Source: Gonocerus acuteangulatus (Eukaryota; Arthropoda; Insecta; Hemiptera; Coreidae). From it: DNA of 64,000 nt. The stretch lies in assembly GCA_946811695.1 (NCBI GenBank), contig OX328123.1, positions 150,254,729 through 150,318,728 on the forward strand. Reading direction: 5' to 3'. The notes under the pieces were generated by a model. It did not search any database. It saw only the letters and a program-made list of their open reading frames with translations, and had not been told where the DNA came from. The translations under genes were made by a program, and so were the position numbers. Below, piece after piece: positions 54,388 to 64,000 of the stretch (position 1 is its first letter; each line of letters starts with the position of its first letter).

Positions 54388-55236
54388 GTACAGTGCGATT
54401 AAGGTCAAAGTAGCCAAACTCTAAGAGCTGATTTTGAACATAATTTCCAACAAAAACAATATTTTTTTTTAAACGTAGACATGTTTTTTTTTTTAATAAG
54501 AAAGGATTGCCCAATAACTGTTAAGATTGTTAAATTCTAATCATGCCATCATAAAATAGACAAAATTTCCTTTAAGAAAACAGTGATTGAATTCACTTAA
54601 CCCATTGATAGAAGATACTTTCTGGGCGTCCAATAGTAAACTTCACTTTTTCTCGATGAATAGGAGGTTTTTTCGAGAATCGTTTCCTCAGCCTCGCTGT
54701 AAGTAGTGACTACAGACTCACTCGTTACAAGAAAACGACTACATTTAGTAAGTATTAAATCTCTGCAAATGAATATATGATGATATATATATATATATAT
54801 ATATATACGTACAGTGCGATTAAGGTCAAAGTAGCCAAACTCTAAGAGCTGATTTTGAACATAATTTCCAACAAAAACAATAATTTTTTTTAAACGTAGA
54901 CATGTTTTTTTTTTTTTAATAAGAAAGGATTGCCCAATAACTGTTAAGATTGTTAAATTCTAATCATGCCATCATAAAATATACAACATTTCCTTTAAGA
55001 AAACAGTGATTGAATTCAATTAACCCATTGAATGAAGATACTTTCTGGGTGTCCAATAGTAAACTTCACTTTTTCTCGATGAATAGGAGGTTTTTTCTCG
55101 ATGAATAAGAGGATTTTTCGCGAATCGTTTCCTCAGCCTCCTTGTCAGTAGTGACTACAGACTCACTCGTTACAAGAAAACGACTACATTTAGTAAGTAT
55201 TAAATCTCTGCAAATGAATATATGATATATACGTCC
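53932..55236. repeat. Tandem trimer of a ~420-450 bp unit
   Basis: ACGTACAGTGCGAT(C/T)AAGG begins units at about 53934, 54386 and 54807. Each unit continues TCAAAGTAGCCAAACTC, GATTTTGAACATAATTTCC, TTAAACGTAGACATG, CATCATAAAATA, CCCATTGA, TCTGGG(C/T)GTCCAATAG, TCTCGATGAATAGGAGG and GAATATATGAT, then a (TA)n tract of different length (54328-54386, 54783-54808, nearly none at 55226). The third unit has a 20 bp internal duplication (TTTTTCTCGATGAATA). Short minus frames are repeat shadows. Confidence 0.93.
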
Positions 55237-55240
55237 AGAA

Positions 55241-55575
55241 ATTATTCGTACCATTAGCGCCATATTGGAATTGATTCTGCATTCTGATGATAAGCGAAGG
55301 ATGGTTAAGTCGGACGGATAAAACTCATTAATCCACCAGTTTTATTCAATGAATTTTGTATTTATATTCCATCATGATTCTACGTCTGTCTCATTCGGGC
55401 CGTTGCACAAGGGTGAAAAAGGATTTCAGGGTGCATTGGAGTGTAGTGCACAATACTTAAAATTAATGGTTTTATTTTACAGGTCATTGGGTTGAATTTT
55501 AAGTGCTTATTTATAGCAGGGGCGGCTTGGATTAAATACATTCATCCACATCGACTGCAATATGTTTTGTATATA
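55241..55575. other. Unassigned stretch
   Basis: No gene or family seen between the trimer and the Helitron. Confidence 0.4.
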
Positions 55576-56215
55576 TCTACTATATAATTGTCAAATACCA
55601 CTCACTCACTCACTGACTGACTCACTCACTCACTGCCCTATAATCGCCCAGCCCAAACCGCTCGACAGAAAAATTTGAAATTTTGCATGGACACTCCCTA
55701 TAGAACGCAGACACTCGCTAAGAAACGATTTTTTGATATTCGAATTTTTAAGTATTTTTAGAGGGGTTGAAAGTTTTAGTTGGTTAGAGCAGGCAAGCAA
55801 CTAGGACAATAAAGAACAGCTGTTACCATACATTATCTATTTCATAATATTATTTTTATTGAGGTTAATTTCAACTATGATAGCAGTCCTTGAATTACTA
55901 GAAATAAACTTTCCCTGATAGAGTTCACGCTATGAGGGACAAAATCACCATTTTATTTGCGGTTCATTTCAACTTGTCCCCCATAGAGTTTTCGCTATAC
56001 CTGGCGATGGTCCATCCGAGGTAATAATATCCTGAACCCTTGCACAGCCTCAACACACATCAGCATCCCCAGTAAGAACACCTCTTGGCCGTGCTCGCAA
56101 ATATAATGGGTGTTTCCAAATGACATGTGAAAAAAATAAATTTCTAATTTTAACGTACATTTATTATTGACAACGAAATTTAAACTATATCGGTTACAAT
56201 GCTGTTATTGGTAAC

Positions 56216-58275
56216 CATGGGCGTGTATAGGAAAGAATTTCGGAGGGGGGGCAGGTACCATTTCCGGTGAATGAAGGATTAACATTTTAGAACTTGGAAT
56301 AATTTTAGGCAAATAAAACGCTATTACAACTAAAATAAAATATTTTTTATGAACTATGTGATCTTATTTAATTAATTTATTTATTTCATATATTTTTAAT
56401 GGTTTTAAGACACATTTTTAAGACACACCCCTTCCAAACTACCTTTTAATTCCAACAACTTTTACTTCTCCTATATTACCCCAGAAGATCTTCTAACCGC
56501 GTTCCTTCAATCCCGAACCAATGACTACTGTCCAGACTCTGTTCCCGTTAAACTGATTAAGGCCTGCTTACCCGCAATCCTTCCTATCCTTCTTCACATA
56601 TACAACTATTCCCTTCAAAACTCGACTTTTCCTTCTCAATGGAAAACAGCGTTGGTTCGCCCTCTTAACAAAATATCAAACCCCTGCTCTCCGAAGGATT
56701 TCCGTCCTATCTCCCTTCTATCCAATCTTTCCAAACCTTTAGAGCGCCTGGTCCAATCTCAAGTATCCAACCACCTTGAACAAAATAATCTCCTTAACCC
56801 TCTCCAGTCTGGCTTCCGTCCGTCATACTCCACTCAATCAGCGCTCATAAAAATCACCCATGACATTCAAACTGCCATAGATAACCAACAATTCACTATT
56901 CTAGTTCTCCTAGATTTTTCTAAAGCATTTGATACCGTAGACCATCAAATCCTCCTCACCAAACTCCAATCTCTTTCCTTTTCCAACAGTGCCATTAGCT
57001 GGTTCCAATCCTTTCTATCCAATCGATCCCAATACGTGGTCATCCCCGTCAGCAATCCTTCTAGCCCCCTTCCTCTTTCCCGTGGTGTACCGCAGGGCTC
57101 CTCGTTATCCCCAACTCTATTTTCTGTTTACATCAATGATCTTCCTCTTTCCATAGTTCATTCCAAGTTTCATCTTTACGCTGACGATACCCAAATCTAA
57201 GTATCCTTTAAGCCCTCTTTGCTACGAGATGCTGTAGGCAAGCTGCAAGTAGATCTTAATAACATCAATGCTTGGGCCGCAGCTAATAAGCTTTCCCTGA
57301 ATCCCGACAAATCCAAAGCCATTGTTATAGGCTCCCAATCCCTCATAGGTTCTACTTCCCCTTTTCCAGCCCTTTACCTTAATGCATCCCTATAAAATGT
57401 TGTAAATCAGTTAAAAATCTTGGGATCATATTTGATCAGAACCTTTCCTGGAAAAATCATATTTCCCAAATTTCCCGTCGGTCCATATTTATCCTGAGAC
57501 AGCTCAACCTCTCCCACCATCTCCTGCCAACAAAGACCCGTCAACTCCTCGTAACTTCCCTATTATTCCCCCAGTTTGACTATGGTTGTTTGGTGTACGG
57601 TGGACTTTCTGGCGATCTCGAGGCAAAACTCAAACGCCTCATGAACTGTTTCATTCGTTTTATCCTCGGGATCCCCAGAGACTCCCACATATCACATTTC
57701 TACCAGGAGCTAAATTGGCTATTCCCTCTTTATCGTCGTCAGTACTTCCTCGGCTCAGTCCTTTACCAAGTAATTCAATCCCGTAGACCTTCTTATATTT
57801 TTCAACTTCTTAAATTTAAATCCTCGGTTCACTCCCGTAACACCCGATCTCGTCCTTCCGATCTTTATATTCCTTCCCACCGAACAGCAATATTCGAAAA
57901 ATCATTCGTCACCCGTGCCACCTCGCTATGGAATTCCTTACCTCTGTCTGTCCGCCATTCTACCAACCTAGAAACCTTTAAATCCCGACTCTTCCACCAC
58001 CTTCTATCCCTCCAAGTTTTACCCAACCCCTAGTCTATATTGAAGCTGTACACAATATACTGATACTGATAGCATTTATAAGTTATTAAGTTTATACGTA
58101 AAATTCAAAATTATTTTGTAATTTCAAAATTATTCCTATGGGACTTCTGTCCCGGAATAAGAATAAAACTTTTCATTCATTCATTCATTCATTTTTACCA
58201 ACAAATAAAAATATTCGGGGGGGGGGGGGGGGGCTGCAGACCTCTCAGCCCCCCCCCCTTTATATACACCCAAGC
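56216..58275. mobile_element. TIR element inserted in the Helitron
   Basis: Left end CATGGGCGTGTATAGG, right end TATATACACCCAAGC (its approximate complement), flanked by a perfect 7 bp duplication TGGTAAC (56209-56215 and 58276-58282). G and C runs adjoin both ends. Interior TTTAGAACTTGGAATAAT and ATAAAATATTTTTTATGAAC matches 11265-11340. Split by the LINE at 56421. Superfamily not certain; a 7-8 bp duplication would suit hAT. Confidence 0.7.
56421..58190 (+). pseudogene. 5'-truncated CR1/L2-group LINE with TSD
   Basis: A 7 bp duplication ATTTTTA (56414-56420 and 58191-58197) brackets the insertion. The open frame 56421-57200 covers the finger and palm of a reverse transcriptase: FRPISLLSNLSKPLERLVQS, LQSGFRPSYSTQSALI, LDFSKAFDTVDH (first catalytic Asp), RGVPQGSSLSPTLFSVYIND, and HLYADDTQ (catalytic YADD). 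A TAA replaces the expected codon right after YADDTQI. In the same frame the thumb follows (LNPDKSKAIVIG), then a frameshift near 57395 leads to LGIIFDQNLSWKNHI, VYGGLSGDLEAKLKRLMN and a C-terminus with TRATSLWNSLPLSVR, stopping at 58033. The 3' end is a (CATT)n tail (58172-58190), as in L2/CR1 types. Endonuclease and ORF1 are absent. Dead copy, but young by its long frames. Confidence 0.92.
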
Positions 58276-58539
58276 TGGTAACCTATAGAAAACGGGTTAT
58301 TTCAAAGTTATCTGTTTCTTGACACTGGCCGGAGCACCCCAGTGTCAAGAAACATTATACACACATTATACTTTGATTATTTATCAATTGATGTACGTAT
58401 AACATATAGTGTGACGGGGACCATGCTATAATAAACTATAACTATAATATTATATAGTAGCGTTAATTTTGATGATACATTATTTAACGCAATAAAATAA
58501 CTACTTATCACCGTGACGAAGCACGGGTATTCAGCTAGT

Positions 58540-58819
58540 CTTTCTATAAAATAAGAAATAATGATAACTTCAGTTGTAGCAGTATGAGGAAGGTTACATA
58601 GATAGGAGAACTCAAACAAACCTAAATATACACCATCATGATTAGCCACAGCCATCTTGATTACCACAGCCACTCCAAACTTATTACCAATACCTTTCAC
58701 TGTTTCTTGGCTTATTTTACTAAAATACTAATTTCACTGATAAACTCAATTTAAAACAAAAAACAACCAATTAAAAAGTGAGTTAAACAAAGACAAAAAG
58801 CGGTTCAAAAGAACAAAAC
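58540..58819. other. Short unassigned stretch
   Basis: A 107-codon minus frame (58377-58700) crosses the Helitron end and has no motif, so it is not called. Confidence 0.35.
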
Positions 58820-58915
58820 AAACATTTTTTAAGTTTTAAGGGCTTATATTCTGATTGACATTGCCCCACCGAATATTGCTTCAGAACCTGATTTTCGGTA
58901 GAACGTTAACTATGG
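58820..58915. mobile_element. Diverged HL-A module
   Basis: TTAAGTTTTAAGGGCTTATA, TTCTGATTGACATTGCCCCA and GCTTCAGAACCTGATTTTCG resemble the HL-A block AAGTTTTAAGCACTTATTTC..GATTGACATCGCC. Confidence 0.6.
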
Positions 58916-59273
58916 AAGATGCTCCGTTATAGCTTCTATACTTCTCCAGTAGCAGCTTCCAGGAACGGAGGTCGAAGGTCCCTAATGAAGCAACTGGAGA
59001 CAGCCGCTGCTAATGTGCTCCACACCCTGACAACATGTGGTCCACATTTTCTGCAGTTTTCGAGACACACCTTAACATCTGCCTCGGCCATCCTTACGCC
59101 AAGCCTTCAGTTCTAAAGGCGTTCTAAACCAGCAAAGGAACATTCGAACATTATGAGACCCTATTATTTCACATTTTCAATAAATACAAACTAGATCAAT
59201 ATTTAGTTTTAGAACTTTCCTCCGAAGGGTTGGGTTGGGTTGGTAGTTTAAGGGCAGAAAACTCCTTGTTCAT
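58916..59273. other. Unassigned, relatively GC-rich block
   Basis: 58920-59120 is balanced in composition with a 65-codon plus frame of no known family. On the other strand CGCTGTCTC-type and GTGTGGAGCACATTAGC words suggest a coding fossil, but no motif is firm. Confidence 0.3.
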
Positions 59274-59285
59274 TGTGTTTTTAGT

Positions 59286-59485
59286 TTTTTTTTTTTTTTT
59301 TTTTTCTGTTTTTTTTTTACGGCGCATCTACATCTAGGTCATTAGCGCCGACACCCAGGGTGCAGTGAGGAATTTTACCACCGAGCCGAGGGATGATAAA
59401 ATTCCTGCCGGAGGTTGGGAATCGAACCCACCATCTCCCGCTTATGAATCCAAGGCGCTAGCCATTAGACCACGGGAGACCCCTG
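59286..59485 (-). mobile_element. S2 SINE (tRNA-derived) with TSD
   Basis: Same element as 45086-45281, nearly identical over its length. Box B is the complement of GGGAATCGAACCC at 59417-59429; box A is the complement of GCCATTAGACCACGGGAG. The tail GGCGCTAATGACCTAGATG, TAGATGCGCCGTAAAAA leads into a long poly-A. A perfect 12 bp duplication TGTGTTTTTAGT at 59274-59285 and 59486-59497 brackets it, so it is a recent insertion. Confidence 0.95.
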
Positions 59486-59497
59486 TGTGTTTTTAGT

Positions 59498-59679
59498 ATT
59501 GTGTGTTTGAGATACAGTTGTGTTACTAAAGTTGTATTAGTGAGAATCTAAGTTTGGAAAAAAAGAGAAATTATTGTTGTTATAAAATTGCATGGATATA
59601 AGAACCAGATTCATTAGGATGGCATACGTAAGATAAATAAACTCCCACGCTGGAGGGTTATTCCAACGTGGAAAACATG

Positions 59680-59713
<34 letters not shown>

Positions 59714-60249
59714 CAGATTCACACACACATAAATATATTTGCACTTATATAAGTATAGTGTACATATACTATACTATATATAATGTAAACACATATTTTG
59801 TTTTATTTTATTTTTTTTATTCATTTTATTTATTGTTATTTTCTTTTTTTTATTTTGATATTTTTTAAAAATATTTTCTTCTTCTGTTTCCTATTTTTTT
59901 CCTTCTTTTGTTTAAACTTTTTTTTGTATATATATATTTTTTTTTCTCATTTATTTATTTTGATATATACTAGCGATTACACTGTATTTCTCTAGGACCA
60001 TCGTTTTTACTACGTACTAAAACTAACAACTTTCATATATTATACTAATGCTTACTATTACTATTATACTAATACTTACTATTACTATTATTTATTATTA
60101 TTGTTTATAGAAAAAAAAAAAACATACACATACATATACACACATACCTACAAATATTTGTCAATTAATTAATATTATATATTTTATAGTAAAAGAAATA
60201 GCTGCACCTTTTTTAAAAATTCCACAACAACATCAACTGCTCCACAATC
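59498..60249. other. AT-rich stretch with homopolymers
   Basis: A 31-base A run at about 59679-59709, a TTT-rich stretch 59795-59960, and TACTATTACTATTATACTAA words at 60045-60095. No gene. Frames of poly Phe/Lys are artefacts. Confidence 0.5.
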
Positions 60250-60362
60250 ATCCTCCGAAGGAAAGTAGCTATTGAGGTTGCACTCATGACGGAATTTCTG
60301 AAAAATTTCTTCGAATCTTTATCGATCCTACCTAGTAGACACCGAAAATGACCCCAGTTAAA

Positions 60363-60458
<96 letters not shown>

Positions 60459-60555
60459 TTTAACTGGGGTCATTTTCGGTGTCTACTAGGTAGGATCGAT
60501 AAAGATTCGAAGAAATTTTTCAGAAATTCCGTCATGAGTGCAACCTCAATAGCTA

Positions 60556-60615
<60 letters not shown>

Positions 60616-61378
60616 TATATGTGTCCGTTAACACGATACAGGCCAGAGTTTTTGTTTTTTCGCCACGAAACTTGGTTTGTAGTATTCCCGCATCAAACGA
60701 TTGAACGAGTTCGTTAACCAACAAAATCGGTCCATGTGGCCGGGGGGGGGGGGGGTACGCCGGAGCCAAAGTAGTTTTTTGTCAATACCAGCCATAATTT
60801 TTGTTATATTTCAACGAAACTCGGTATTTGTTGTGGTCAACTGAAGAGAAAATGTTTTTGTAAAAATAAACTAAATCGGTTGACTAGAAGGGGGGGGGGG
60901 TTACTCCGGACAGAAATTACTAATTTCCTTATACCGGTCGTAATTTCTTCTGTATTGTTACGAAACTCGGTATTCGTCCTGGCCATCTAATAAGAAAGAA
61001 GTGTTGTGAAAATGGACTAAATAGGTCTATTGGAAGTAGGGGGGGGGGGGGGTGTTACTTTGTACTATGTTTGAATTGAATTCTCCCGCCAAACGTAGGT
61101 TCGCGAAACTCATCAAGATCAATAGATGAATATGTGAAGCTTTGTGTATTTATTACGTAGTGTAGTACCACGCATACACAAAACTCTGGAAGGAAATTAA
61201 TTACAAAATTAATAATTGAAACAGCTGCTCATAAAAGCGAAAGAGCAGAACAATTTGTTTTTATTTTATTTATCTATATAGGTTATTTTAAGAAAATTAT
61301 TCAGGAATGCACTCGACCCTACCCAATTCTGAGGAAAGTGTTTAGTTATGCAGCTCCTGCGTGACAGACTTTTAAAAA
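60250..61378 (-). mobile_element. HL-B element with inverted duplicated hairpin end
   Basis: Reading the minus strand from 61378: AAAAGTCTGTCACGCAGG, AGCTGCATAACTAAACACTT, the GTTCGCGAACCTACG part, then the ~140 bp units (60650-61060) with GAATACCGAGTTTCGT-type sequence and C runs, then (TA)n, as in 13505-14768. The hairpin-side end is present twice in opposite orientations: 60259-60363 and 60454-60558 are reverse complements around a (TA)n tract (60364-60453), giving a palindrome. Confidence 0.7.
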
Positions 61379-61552
61379 TTGATTTCTGATAATATTTGTA
61401 TAATTATAGGCTCTTCCAAATATGGCGCAAAAACAGTAAGCACTCTGACTTAAGTACTGGAGGTAATGGCGTTTGTTCCAAAAGTATAACCCGTCCCAAA
61501 AATATGTTTCATGCATAAGTGGACGTTCAACTTAAAATAAATAAATAATTGG

Positions 61553-61800
61553 TCCCCATGTCCAGATGGCGAGCAACTGTTGAGTGGTCAAAACCAACTT
61601 CTTTCGCAATCTCCCCATAGTCCCGAGTAGTTTCGCTAGAGTATTGTTCTACCAAAGCCCCCAGTTGGTTGTGATGAACAACAGAAGGCCTAGCGCGATC
61701 TCATAAGGATCAAAATCTCCGAGACGAAATTTGTTGAACAATCGATGCTTCCTTTATCCGAAATGTATTTCCGCGGAGTTTGCGCCGCACTTCACCCAAG
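61553..61800 (-). pseudogene. Mariner-family transposase N-terminal fossil
   Basis: Minus strand frames give RPSVVHHNQLGALVEQ and TTRDYGEIAKEVGFDHSTV followed by ARHLDMGT. The RPS linker, TTR..GEIA..VG..HSTV.RHL is the second helix-turn-helix of mariner transposases. Just upstream, another frame reads KEASIVQQISSR. The catalytic domain is missing and frames are broken. It is a different mariner lineage from the intact element at 52.6 kb (compare LTIREMAEELNISFGSCQQI). Confidence 0.6.
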
Positions 61801-62583
61801 ACTAAAACCTTGTTTTGACACGGTCAATTTTAGAGATCCTTACTCATAGAAAATGTAGCACAAAGTAAATTAATCTTTGAGTAAAAGCAACTTATTAACC
61901 AATATTTATAATCCCATTAGTTACCATTGCTTTGAATCAGCCCAATATTAATAATTCGTTGTTCTATAGTTGTACTTACCCCATAAGAAACTCGTTCTCT
62001 GAAGGTCCAGGGCACCTACAGAGGTCTGGTTACTTCTGGTACTGGGTATATACAACGTTCTATGTTCAGGTCATAACTCTCGTATCCTTATGAACCCTCC
62101 AAGACAAAAACCCCTCCCCTCCTGCACCAGCTTGCCTGTTCCTCCTAACCCATGGTTTCTTATAAAGGCATGGTTAGATTTCAGTAAGTCTGACACTGAG
62201 GACAAACAATTTAACCATTTGTACATTGTTTTGTTCAGTGTTAGCCTAACTGAAATATAACCATGATCTTTAGAATATTTTAACATTTGGACAGAAGGCC
62301 CAGTGGCCGTGAATGCTAAGGATTAAACACTACTTGCCTAAGGTCGTGAGTTTGCCATTGGAACGAGCTAGATCAATACACCCTATCCTGCCTAGAAAAG
62401 GATGGTAACCTATAGACAACATGTTTTAAAATTCTGTGTACTTTATAAAGCCTCATTTCGTCTGGGTATTCATAGTGCTAAACTTCGAAAAAGGTACAAA
62501 CTTTCTGTGATGGAACTTGTTACATTGCATAACTTATAATTAAATAATTTTAAACATCACTTTAATAAATAACATGTATACTA
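61801..62583. other. Unassigned stretch with a tRNA-like string (62290-62345)
   Basis: GGCCCAGTGGCCGTGAATGC and GGTCGTGAGTTTGCCATTGG are spaced like boxes A and B of a tRNA-derived SINE, but both are degenerate. The remaining sequence shows no family. Confidence 0.3.
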
Positions 62584-62780
62584 GCGAACGCCTGTAGCCA
62601 CGCTAAATAAACCTGGTCATTTAGATCTCCAAAGTCAAGCAACGTCGGACTTGGCCAGTATTTGGATGGGTGACCGCCGGGGAAAACCACATGTCCTTGG
62701 TATTATTAAAGGGTGGGAAACTATAGATAGATCGGTAATTATATTCCAGATGTTGATATGCCACAAAAGAAAAAAATACA
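62584..62780 (+). mobile_element. S3 SINE, 5S rRNA-derived, older copy
   Basis: GTAGCCACGCTAAATAAACC, TGGTCATTTAGATCTCCAAA, GTCAAGCAACGTCGGACTTG, GCCAGTATTTGGATGGGTGA and CCGCCGGGGAAAACCACATG follow 5S rRNA order, better than S3 copy one in the loop E region. The same non-5S part follows: AAGGGTGGGAAACTATAGATAG, CGGTAATTATATTCCAGATG, TTGATATGCCACAAAA. More diverged than the copy at 22915 and without a clear target duplication. A 75-codon frame across it is accidental. Confidence 0.82.
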
Positions 62781-63790
62781 AAAAAAAGGCGTTTTCAGGT
62801 ATGAGGAAATGCACTCAGGTGATTCAACCAGTTATTCTTACTAATATTTGGTTTGGGTATTTAGAGCTTATTAATTAAATTATTTATTCATTTATTTATT
62901 TACGGAGCTTCACAACAGCAAGGCGATTTGCTCTCATAAATGGTTAATAAAACATAATGAATAAAAAACAGTATAAAATTAATTAATTAAATTAAAATTG
63001 TTCCAGACGTTCGACATTTATCCTCACAAAGATAAGATAATATTGGTTACGTTTGGAGCATTTTGTAGAAAAAACATAAACATTTCTAACAAGCGGGAGG
63101 TCCACATGTGAGATACCGGTTCGAGTCTCACCTGAAGCAAGTTGAGTTTTGTTTTTATTACAAAATCCCCCACGTCTCCAGAATGGTCGCAACGTATAGC
63201 ACGGCGTTAAAGGCCTACGTGAAGAAGTGCCATAAAAAGAAAAGATAATAAGTAAAAATAGGAAGCATAACTGTTACAGGTACATATGACACTAGGGATA
63301 ATACAGCAAAGGAAATTCGAGAATATGGCGCAGTTCCACCATATTGGAATGCATTAAACGGACTAGAAAAATTTCAGACTACCTGATACCTGTTTCTAAG
63401 TAATAACATAATTGCTGGTTTGTGGATAATGGCAAGAGCAAGACATAGAAGGCTTTCAATATCAGTTGTAGTTTAGGTCATAGCAATAAATTGGAGAACT
63501 ATATGTAACTCCTGTTGAGTAATCTCCTTGCAAAGCCTCAAGATAAACAGAGGAATTTAGCTTAATATTTTGAGAATTCCACAGAATTCCGCTTAAAATA
63601 GCCCTTTTAGTGATATTTACACGCTTTATATCAGTCAGCTTTAAAAATAGACAGGAATTCCAATAATGTTAAGTGTTGGTTTCAAATTCTTTACCAGGAT
63701 TTCCTTAGAACATTTATGTTTTACATTGAAAAGTAAATTTTATTCCATTTATGTAAAATATATGAAAAGCAAGTTTATACCAGTGTTGGG
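62781..63790. other. Unassigned stretch with LINE-end and tRNA-like strings
   Basis: 62883-62905 TTATTTATTCATTTATTTAT then TTACGGAGCTTCACAACAGC looks like the inverted 3' end of a LINE. 63100-63130 TGAGATACCGGTTCGAGTCT is T-arm/box B-like, followed by GCAACGTATAGCACGGCG. Nothing coding is recognisable. Confidence 0.3.
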
Positions 63791-63794
63791 CATT

Positions 63795-63965
63795 ATTCGA
63801 ATAAATTATTATTCGCATGATTATTCGAATAAATTTTTAGTGAATGATGAATAATTCACTGAATTATCTTATTTTCAAGGTACATCTTGAATTATTCACA
63901 GAATTATTCGTTATTCATTATTCGTTATTCATCATTCATTATTCATCATTCGTTATTATTTATTT
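63795..63965. repeat. Degenerate ATTATTCG/ATTCATT simple repeat
   Basis: ATTATTCGAATAAATTATTA leads into runs of GAATTATTC, TTATTCATTATTCG and TTATTCATCATTC. No fixed period; TTCGAA and GAATTATTC palindromes are frequent. Confidence 0.75.
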
Positions 63966-64000
63966 CTAGATGGTCTACTGATTAATCCTACTCAAACACT

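Larger units (their letters stand above)
55576..58539 (+). mobile_element. Helitron, enlarged by nested insertions
   Basis: 5' TCTACTATATAATTG preceded by A (55575) and 3' CACCGTGACGAAGCACGGG, TATTCAGCTAG followed by T (58540); CCGTG..CACGG is the terminal hairpin. The parts 55576-56208 and 58283-58539 match the small Helitron at 5459-6060 from both ends inward, for example CGCCCAGCCCAAACC and GAAATTTTGCATGGACACTC near the start. The middle is a TIR element that itself holds a LINE. No Rep/helicase. Confidence 0.87.

Noticed and set aside
58377..58700. 107-codon minus frame
   Set aside because: It spans the Helitron 3' end and neighbouring DNA, so it cannot be a conserved unit.

Overview
The window is AT-rich eukaryotic nuclear DNA, almost certainly from an arthropod and most likely an insect. 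The reasons are an intact mariner transposase with terminal inverted repeats, insect-style Helitron ends, I-, Jockey- and CR1/L2-like LINE debris, tRNA- and 5S-derived SINEs, and very many (TA)n tracts. There is no operon logic, no complete host gene and no recognisable functional tRNA or rRNA gene. The only intact long reading frame of known function is the mariner transposase. Almost everything else is a layered deposit of mobile elements and tandem repeats. I could not name the species.

Working family names used below: HL-A and HL-B are dispersed hairpin-ended elements with related ends and an internal (TA)n tract (Helentron/HINE-like by inference). HC is a Helitron-like family built from ~115-125 bp units. 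S1 and S2 are tRNA-derived SINEs and S3 is a 5S rRNA-derived SINE. P, Q and R are short elements carrying a hammerhead-ribozyme-like core of the kind known from Penelope-like elements.

Layout. 1-10 kb: LINE C-terminal remnants (1.7 and 8.3 kb), HL-A fragments, a 602 bp Helitron (5459-6060), an S1 SINE and a P element. 10-20 kb: an array of NRF-1-like GC motifs, an S1 SINE with a perfect target-site duplication, a TIR element holding a TTAA-flanked element, a 73 bp satellite, HL-B, a giant palindrome (15627-16395), an orphan reading frame (16530-16892) and HC. 20-30 kb: LINE RNase H remnant, 51 bp satellite, S3 SINE inside an inverted-repeat element, HC, HL-A and the P palindrome. 30-45 kb: Jockey-like tail, a 96 bp array inside a LINE tail, two Q elements, a candidate coding exon (36002-36096), the 72 bp satellite (38829-40621) grown inside an HL-A copy, a GC-rich snapback element, and a 40 bp array that repeats a consensus splice donor.

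45-64 kb: a complete HL-A copy (45038-46603) hit by an S2 SINE, and a 790 bp-armed palindrome (48913-52482) split by another complete HL-A copy that carries the R element with the best hammerhead core. Then come the mariner (52553-53864), a ~430 bp tandem trimer, a three-deep nest (Helitron, then TIR element, then LINE; 55576-58539), an S2 SINE, HL-B, a mariner N-terminal fossil and a second S3 SINE.

The best candidates for something not yet described are: the set of hammerhead-like cores with self-complementary stem III sequences; a conserved 3' tail shared by a tRNA-derived and a 5S-derived SINE; and a satellite visibly born from one module of a dispersed element. All are read by eye; no alignment or search was run.
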